A DNA stretch of 64,000 nt from Phytophthora hibernalis (lineage: Eukaryota; Oomycota; Peronosporomycetes; Peronosporales; Peronosporaceae): the NCBI GenBank assembly GCA_012656075.1, contig JAAKBF010000194.1:124001-188000 (forward strand), written 5' to 3'. The position numbers and the translations under genes were made by a program. Each line of letters begins with the position of its first letter. Position 1 is the stretch's first letter. Positions 57,734 through 64,000 of the stretch are shown one piece after another. The notes under the pieces are model-generated. The model made no database searches. It was not told where the DNA came from and saw only the letters and a program-made list of their open reading frames with translations.

Positions 57734-59434
57734 TCAGCAGAAAAAGTTGGCTGTCGTTCCAGCTTTGTCCTCTGTCAGAATTTCATAGCACTCGAGGTCG
57801 GCCAACTTCACGTCTACACTGTCAACCCAAAAATTGTGTGGCTGCGTCTTGACGGACGCGTTCACAAAGGAAGCTGACATGTTGTAAGAGCCCCACATCT
57901 CACGATAAATATCTTTGAACTGTTTGTTCAGCTCCCAGTCGATCTGGTCTTGTCTTGGAAGCGCATCGTAAAGCCCAAGCTGTGTCAGCGACTCGTCACG
58001 CCACTCATTCTTCGCTGCAGATTCTTTGCCTAGAGGTGAAAAAGGTCTTGAACGCGGACAGTTTGCTGTGGTTCAGGATGGTATTTCGTCGGAGCAACAG
58101 CGGGTGAGGTAAGATTCACATCGCCCCCAAGTGTTTGCCAGCATGTCGATGGCGGAGAGACAACGATGGACTCTTCAAAATGCACCTTTGGGCTCTGCCA
58201 CGCACGCGGACCGGTACTCGTCCCAACCAACAACTCTTCATGATATGAGTCATCATTCCACTGCAACGTCTCGGGTTGGCAAGTTGTGAGCAGCACACTC
58301 AGGTCCATAAAGATATCATAGTTGAACCGGATGTGCTTACGTTGATAGCCCTTGCCGGTAGCATCGGGATGTGACTCAAGCGACATATCATGCGCGACTG
58401 AGGTGAGAATCAAATTGCAGCCTTCCAGCACCGACACCACGTCATACATACGGCGTTGCACATCACTGTACGGAGACTCGTTTTGCACCGAACCCGGTAC
58501 CAGGGCACCAATGAACTTCTTCGCCTCAACCAGTCGATCACTCATATCGGGTAACGCCACAACGACCTGGTAGTCTTGTTGAAACAACATCGCGAGGAAG
58601 CAGACTGTTGCAGTTACTAGGCACGGCCATTTTCAACTGTCGCCTGGTCCTCGAAAGCTTTCACGAGAACACTATCCTCCTCCACGACAGTGGCCACCCT
58701 CGAGCCGCAAGACTGGTGAAAATTCAGCATGACTTGTGCCGAGTTGCTCATCATCTCTGCAAGGTGCTGGACCATTGCAGACTTCCCGTAGTACAAGAAG
58801 TAGCCGCCTCGGGTCGTCCTAACCTCACCGCACCGAGCGCGCTTGATCACTCCCACCCCTGCAGGCGTCAACTCTTTCGTATCAACGCTCTAACCAGCAG
58901 CAACACGTAAAAATCATACCTTCCAGTACGTGTAGCACGTCGTAAATCCTTCTCTTCCTCGGCACTACGCAGCGTTCATTAGGTCGGATCCACCACGCAG
59001 ACAGAACGACGAAACACACACACGCAATACCCTTCATCCTGTAGATTTCACTCGCGGGAACGAAGATCGGGAAGACCGGGCTCGACACTGAGTCTTGCAG
59101 CGCCTCGTACTCCTTGAAAAACTGCAGAGTGATGCGCGTTCTGCCAGAGCAAGCCACAATTTAGAATCGTCCTCGTTGCAGTCGCCAGCTCATTGGCGCC
59201 GTACATTTCTCCCAGGCTCTTAGCCGCCATGAATTGCTCTTGGATATTGCTCCATGCTGCCGTTGGCAAGCCGTTCGGGTGTCGTGCTGTGCTGACTTGG
59301 CGCGAGCGATACTGGCGTTTGCGCCGCTTCACTGGCCGCTTGGGAGCGTGCTCCACCTTGACGGTCGCCACATGGGCGGCATCCTTCGCGGAGTTGAAGC
59401 GCAGTTTGCGTCGGTGGGAGCGCCGGGTCTTCAT
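57734..59434 (-). CDS. E2F-family transcription factor with two winged-helix domains
   Basis: E2F factors bind TTTSSCGC-type sites to control S-phase genes. Exons are 59205-59434, 59031-59140, 58920-58964 and 57734-58858, giving 503 residues. After a basic N-terminus (RRSHRRKLRF, KRPVKRRKRQYRSRQ), domain 1 reads SLGEITRITLQFFKEYEAL, then VPRKRRIYDVLHVLEGVGVI, the canonical RRxYD DNA-contact helix. Domain 2 reads TATVCFLAMLFQQDY, then DVQRRMYDVVSVLEGCNLIL. Two winged helices in one chain recall E2F7/E2F8 and plant DEL proteins, which bind without a DP partner. No marked box or Rb-binding motif is recognised in the last 200 residues. Two apparent missing bases (T4 at 58630-58633, GG at 58044-58045) interrupt exon 4. 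The first intron is supported by the SLG--T junction. Confidence 0.82.
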
Positions 59435-60000
59435 CGACTTGCTCTTGAGCCGGCAAATTCGAAAGTGAGGAAGCGCGGTTTTTGGTATCCGCCGTTGAAG
59501 TGACCATCACTCCGGCCGAGTCCCACGTTCAGCTATTCGACCAGCACAGATGTGCCCACGGAAGTGGGACGGTGGGGCTTAATTGACATTCTGTATGATT
59601 GCGTGATGGTCGATTAGCTCATTTGTTTGACAAGTTGAAGTGGGGCGACAGGGGCAACTTCCATCAGGCAGCTGGCGAAAAGCAACTTCTTTGTAAACCA
59701 GAATTCTAAACCGAGATGGCCACCTTCATGCGTGTGAACAGCTCTTCTCTCTTCGGGACAAGTCGTTTCTTGACTTGAGAGACATGCATCTCGTCAATTC
59801 ACCCTGCAACAATATAAATAGCAAGTTCACCGCGTTGCCAAAGCAGGCGAAACCCCTACAACTACATCTCATAATGGTCGTCGCGCTATTCACAGTCATC
59901 GACCGTTAGTGTACACAACTCCTGGCTCCACTTTGCCGAGTTCCGTCAGCAATTGGCGCTCTCTCGAACCTCCTCTTTTCTCTGGCAGTGGCTGAGCTTC
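59435..60000. other. Divergent promoter region of the E2F-like and P4-ATPase genes
   Basis: This 566-bp head-to-head gap should contain both promoters. A TATAAATA sequence lies at 59813-59820, about 180 bp upstream of the P4-ATPase ATG. Oomycete promoters usually lack TATA boxes, so its use is doubtful. No gene, repeat or RNA was recognised. Confidence 0.4.
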
Positions 60001-63000
60001 ATGGGTGAAGGAGCTACGGCACACGCCGGAGGTGAATTCCGCGTTGTGCATCTCAATGATACAACGCGCAATACAGAAGCAGGCTACTGCAACAACTTCA
60101 TCGTCACGTCCAAGTACACGGTGGCTAGTTTCCTGCCCAAGTTCCTCTTCGAGAGCTTCCGCAAACTCTCCAACCTCTACTTCCTCCTCATCTGTATCCT
60201 GCAGTGCATCCCAGCCATCAGTAACACTGGCGGCCAACCTTCCACTTTACCCCCACTTCTCTTCATCATCACTGTCGACGGCGTGTTTGCTATCCTCGAA
60301 GACCACAAGCGTCACCAAGCTGACAACATTGCCAATGCGAGTCCGACACTCGTTCTAGACCGGGCATCGAAGAAGTTCATTCCAACTACGTGGGCCGACG
60401 TAGTAGTAGGCGACGTTGTCAAGGTGGTGAATCGAGGACTGGTACCTGCAGACATGCTCGTGCTCGCTGTGAGTGAAATACCTAATCAGCCCCGTGTGGT
60501 ATTTGCTACGTCGAAACCAAGTCTTTGGATGGAGAGACCAACATGAAAGTCCGGTCAGCGATGGAGTGTACACTTGCAGATATGGGCTCGGTTGACAACT
60601 TGGTCAAGATGAAAGGTGTCATCCGATGCGAAAATCCGAACAATGCAATCAACAGTTTCCAGGGTGTGCTGGAGCTGGAGGGAAAGGAGAAGGCCTCTGT
60701 CCCGTACGAAAGTATTATCCTACGTGGCTGCATCATTCGGAACACCGACTGGGTGCATGGTGTGGTTTTCAACACTGGCAAGGACACGAAGATTATGATG
60801 AGCAACTCGGCGCCTCCGTCGAAGATGAGTTCCATGGACCGGTCGATCAACCGATACACAGTTGTGCTACTATCAATTTTGGTTGTCTTCAGCGCTGCAG
60901 GTGCAACAGGAGCGGTGGCCTGGAAAACGAACCACGAGTCTGTGTGGTACTTGGAAATGAGCGTATCCGACAACAGCGTGTTTGTGGATTGGGTCGTCAT
61001 GCTCTTCTACTATCTGCTGCTCATGTACCAGTTCGTGCCCATTTCGCTTGCTGTTTCCATGAGCATGGTCAAGTATCTCCAGGCCCAATTTATTCAGTGG
61101 GACATCAAGATTTATCACCCCGACACAGATACCCCGACATTGGTACGCTCCATGTCGCTCAACGAAGAGCTCGGGCAGATTTCGTATATTTTCTCGGACA
61201 AAACGGGAACACTCACATGCAACGTCATGGAGTTCAGGAAGTGCTCCATTGGTGGGGTGTCCTACGGAAATGGAACCACTGAGATCGGACTAGCGGCGCT
61301 AAGACGTGCCGGAAAACCCATTCCAGATATGACCGCACAGTCTACAGGGCCCAAGGTTCCTTACGTAAATTTCGATGGTCCGGAACTTTTTAATGATATG
61401 AAGGGGACTCGGGGTCCGTCCAACAGGGACGAATTGATGCCTTCTTCACGCACCTTGCAGTTTGCCACACCGTCATCCCGGAACGGCACGAAGATTCTAA
61501 AGAAATCACACTGTCGGCTTCATCTCCCGATGAGCAAGCACTTGTTGCGGGTGCAGGTTACTTTGGATATGAGTTCGTAAATCGATCTCCGGGTATCGCT
61601 CATGTCAAAGTTCGTGGAATACTACAAAAATATGAGATGCTGGACGTGCTCGAGTTCAACAGTACGCGAAAGCGTATGAGTACGATTATCCGTCACCCAA
61701 ATGGCCGGATCTTCTTGTACTCCAAAGGTGCAGATGTGATCATCTATGGACTCCTAGCGAAGGACAAGGAGGACGAATCTTCTTCTTCCCAGCTCCAGGA
61801 AATCACTCGACGCCATATCGACCAGTACGCTGAAGACGGACTGCGGACACTTACGATTGCGGTTCGTGAAATTGAGCGTTCGTACTACGCCGAATGGGCT
61901 ACAAGGTTCCACGACGCGCAGAACAACCTAGAGGAAATTGACAAGCGGAAGAAGGATCTCCCGAACACAATTGATCAATGTATGAACGAGATTGAGTGTG
62001 ACTTGGAGCTGCTTGGGGCCACAGCGATCGAGGACAAATTGCAAGCTGGTGTTCCCGACGCAATTGCCAATTTGGCGTGTGCGGGCATTAAAATTTGGGT
62101 TCTCACTGGTGACAAGGAGGAGACTGCTATCAACATCGGCTTCGCTTGCCAGCTTATAACGAACGACATGAAGCTTTTTATCATCAACGCGAAAATCGCA
62201 CCGACACCCGAAGTACTTGAGGGCACGCTACGAGATGAGATTGGAGCCCGTAGTGCAGATGTGACTGTTTACTTCGCTTCGCCCCCAGTACGAGAGGTGA
62301 TCTACGCGAGTTGGCCCTTGTGATTGATGGTGAGACGTTAATGTTTGCTCTTCGCGGATCGTGTCGTCCTCTTCTTGCCGAGTTCTCTCAGTACTGCAAA
62401 GCTGTTATCGCATGTCGTGTATCACCCGCTCAGAAAGCGGAGATGGTTGCTTTGATCAAGGAGAACGTACCTGGTGTTCGTACCCTTGCTATCGGAGACG
62501 GAGCGAACGATGTGTCCATGATCCAAGAAGCGCATATTGGTGTGGGAATTTCTGGCCAAGAGGGCATGCAAGCTGTCAACTCCAGCGACTATGCGATCGC
62601 GCAATTTCGCTTTCTGCAGCGGTTGTTGCTTGTTCATGGTCGTTGGAACTACAGACGAATGGCTCAACTAGTGTTGTTTATATTCTACAAGAATATCCTC
62701 TTCACCGCTGCCCAATACTGGTACACACTGTTATGTGGGTTCTCGGGGCAGAAGTTTTTCTTGGAGAGCGGAACACAGCTGTACAATATCGCCCTGACAG
62801 CTATCCCGGTCGTTGCCTCATCCATTTTGGACCAAGATGTAAACGACGAGGTAGCCATGACATTTCCGAAGCTCTATTTCACGGGACCTCGTGATGAAGA
62901 CATCAACACCAGCATCTTCTCCTTGTGGGTGATCGGAGCGATTCTGGAAAGTATCGTCATCACGTTTATCACTATCCACAGCATGAATAACGCGGGCTTC

Positions 63001-63606
63001 TCGGGAGGTAGTCCATCGATGTGGTTGGAGGGCTTCATCGTATTTACCCTCGTCGTGACCATCGCCAACTCAAAGTTGTTCATGTTCCAGAACAGTTTCT
63101 ACTTCTTCAACTACTTTATCTACATGGGCTCAGTTATGATGTGGCTTCTGGTTGCATTGGTGTGCAGTCACGTCGTGATGCTTTCGGATCTCACATGGGA
63201 GTTGATGCTGGAGCAAGCTTTTGGACTTTCATCGTTCTGGCTAGTTTTTCTTTTCGTCCCCGTGGCAGCACTCTCGTACGCACATTTACTCAACGGCATC
63301 AGGTCTACGTTCTTTCCAGAGTACTGGCACCTCGCCAAAGAGACCATCAAGTTCAATCTTGACCGCAAGCTTCTGCAGTGGAACGACAATAGCAATTCAT
63401 CGGTTGCAGTACCTGCCCGCCTTCCGCATGGAAAGCGAGCGGCCAAAAAGAACGGTTCGGTCATACCGACAGACGGCCGACCATCACAGCACAGGACAAC
63501 ATTACAGAAAGCGTATCACGGTTTTGCCTTCTCGAAAGATGGCTACGCTGGTGCCACCGAGACGCGGTTACTCATGAGTCGGAGCTCCATCACAAGCGCA
63601 ACATGA
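60001..63606 (+). CDS. P4-type ATPase (phospholipid flippase)
   Basis: P4-ATPases move aminophospholipids from the outer to the inner leaflet, usually with a CDC50 partner. The intronless gene gives 1,202 residues. Early motifs are NNFIVTSKYTVASFLPKFLFE and NLYFLL, then the actuator motif LDGETNMK (DGET). The phosphorylation site is FSDKTGTLTCN, the nucleotide domain has SPDEQALVAGAGYFG, and the hinge shows TGDKEETAINIGFA and GDGANDVSMIQEAHIGVGI. The C-terminal membrane region begins with FYKNILFTAAQYWY and is followed by a short cytoplasmic tail. Three apparent missing bases lie at C4 60490-60493, near 61436 (TTGATG for TTGGATG) and at GG 62296-62297. ATG 60001 is the first in the frame. Substrate specificity cannot be read. 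Confidence 0.97.
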
Positions 63607-63702
63607 GGATAAAACGGTTAGATCATGGGCCCACACTATAATAGTACATAGACATAAGCTTTCATCGGGATTTCCATGTTGCCATCTCCCCAATATTGTC
63701 GA

Positions 63703-64000
63703 TTATCGACGCGAGAGCTGGGGAGGAAGAGGTACCACATTGCCAGTATCAGCATAGCCAATTCGAGACTGAAACATCGAGTTGATCGGTGAGAAGAACA
63801 GCAGCTCATCGACAATACGCTGTCTTCCTTCCAGCGTCGTAGTTGCATCAGCTCGAAAGGCATCAGCTCGACGAAGATACAACCTAAATTTTCAGTCACA
63901 GCGTTAGAATACAACTCTAAACCTTCATCACCACGTTGATAGCAATTATGTACCTAGCTGCGACTCCTTCCAGTCTCATACAGCGTTTCAGCCGCAAAGT
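63703..64000 (-). CDS. 3' end of an unidentified minus-strand gene
   Basis: Two exon parts, 63954-64000 (cut by the window edge) and 63703-63883, join through a GT..AG intron in phase 2. They encode a C-terminus beginning CMRLEGVAARLYLRRADAF and ending GNVVPLPPQLSRR. The peptide is helical and basic at first, then loop-like. A competing frame over 63636-63914 encodes a hydrophobic peptide without splice support. I do not recognise the family. It is convergent with the P4-ATPase gene, with 96 bp between stop codons. Confidence 0.45.

Noticed and set aside
59813..59820. TATAAATA as the P4-ATPase TATA box
   Set aside because: It is about 180 bp from the ATG, and oomycete promoters rarely use TATA boxes. 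It is not supported without a mapped start.
1..64000. CRISPR arrays, tRNA or rRNA genes
   Set aside because: No regularly spaced direct repeats and no tRNA cloverleaf or rRNA signature were noticed. The only tandem repeat found is the 62-63 bp array at 42531.

Overview
The window is nuclear DNA from a eukaryote, most likely an oomycete and probably a Phytophthora-like species. Genes are closely packed on both strands. Introns are mostly short (about 50-120 bp) with GT..AG ends. The gene set also fits a stramenopile: a START+FYVE protein, a myosin with an N-terminal calponin-homology domain, and a giant FN3/Calx-beta/beta-helix surface protein. Degenerate LTR-retroelement gag and probable Mutator-like transposase remnants fit too. 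The species is inferred, not proven.

Layout. 1-601 (-): end-truncated EF-P-type factor, sharing a 144-bp divergent promoter with 746-2542 (+), a spastin-type AAA ATPase. 2583-4693 (-): USP39/Sad1 tri-snRNP protein. 6174-7372 (+): mitochondrial pyruvate dehydrogenase E1-alpha. 8064-10018 (-): START-FYVE protein. 11590-38818, or to 39028 (+): one giant gene of about 27 kb. 39321-40683 (-): F-box+DUSP protein. 40903-44213: transposon graveyard (LTR-like sequence, gag pseudogene, tandem repeat, MULE-like remnant). 44311-44987: a foldback palindrome and a 457-bp MITE. 44991-48228 (+): probable FAAP100-like Fanconi core-complex protein. 48417-49966 (-): GPR180/TMEM145-type GOST membrane protein. 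51067-55591 (+): CH-domain myosin. 56173-57545 (+): LRR protein. 57734-59434 (-): E2F-type factor with two winged-helix domains. 60001-63606 (+): P4-ATPase. 63703-64000 (-): 3' end of an unidentified gene.

The standout is the giant gene. Its product of roughly 8,400 residues has a signal peptide, a LamG-like domain and three copies of a block of nine FN3 plus two Calx-beta domains. About ten more FN3 domains, a CUB domain, an EGF-like module, a long parallel beta-helix, a Cys-rich stalk and a polytopic membrane module follow. It looks like a surface adhesin or receptor. I know of no described function for it.

Caveat: almost every long coding region, including core housekeeping genes, has single-base frame breaks in short homopolymers at about one per kb. 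I read these as sequence or assembly errors, and gene models are given across them. The gag and MULE-like relics are different: gag also carries substitution-type stops.

The genes do not form an operon-like pathway. They are independently transcribed units, with one clear divergent promoter.
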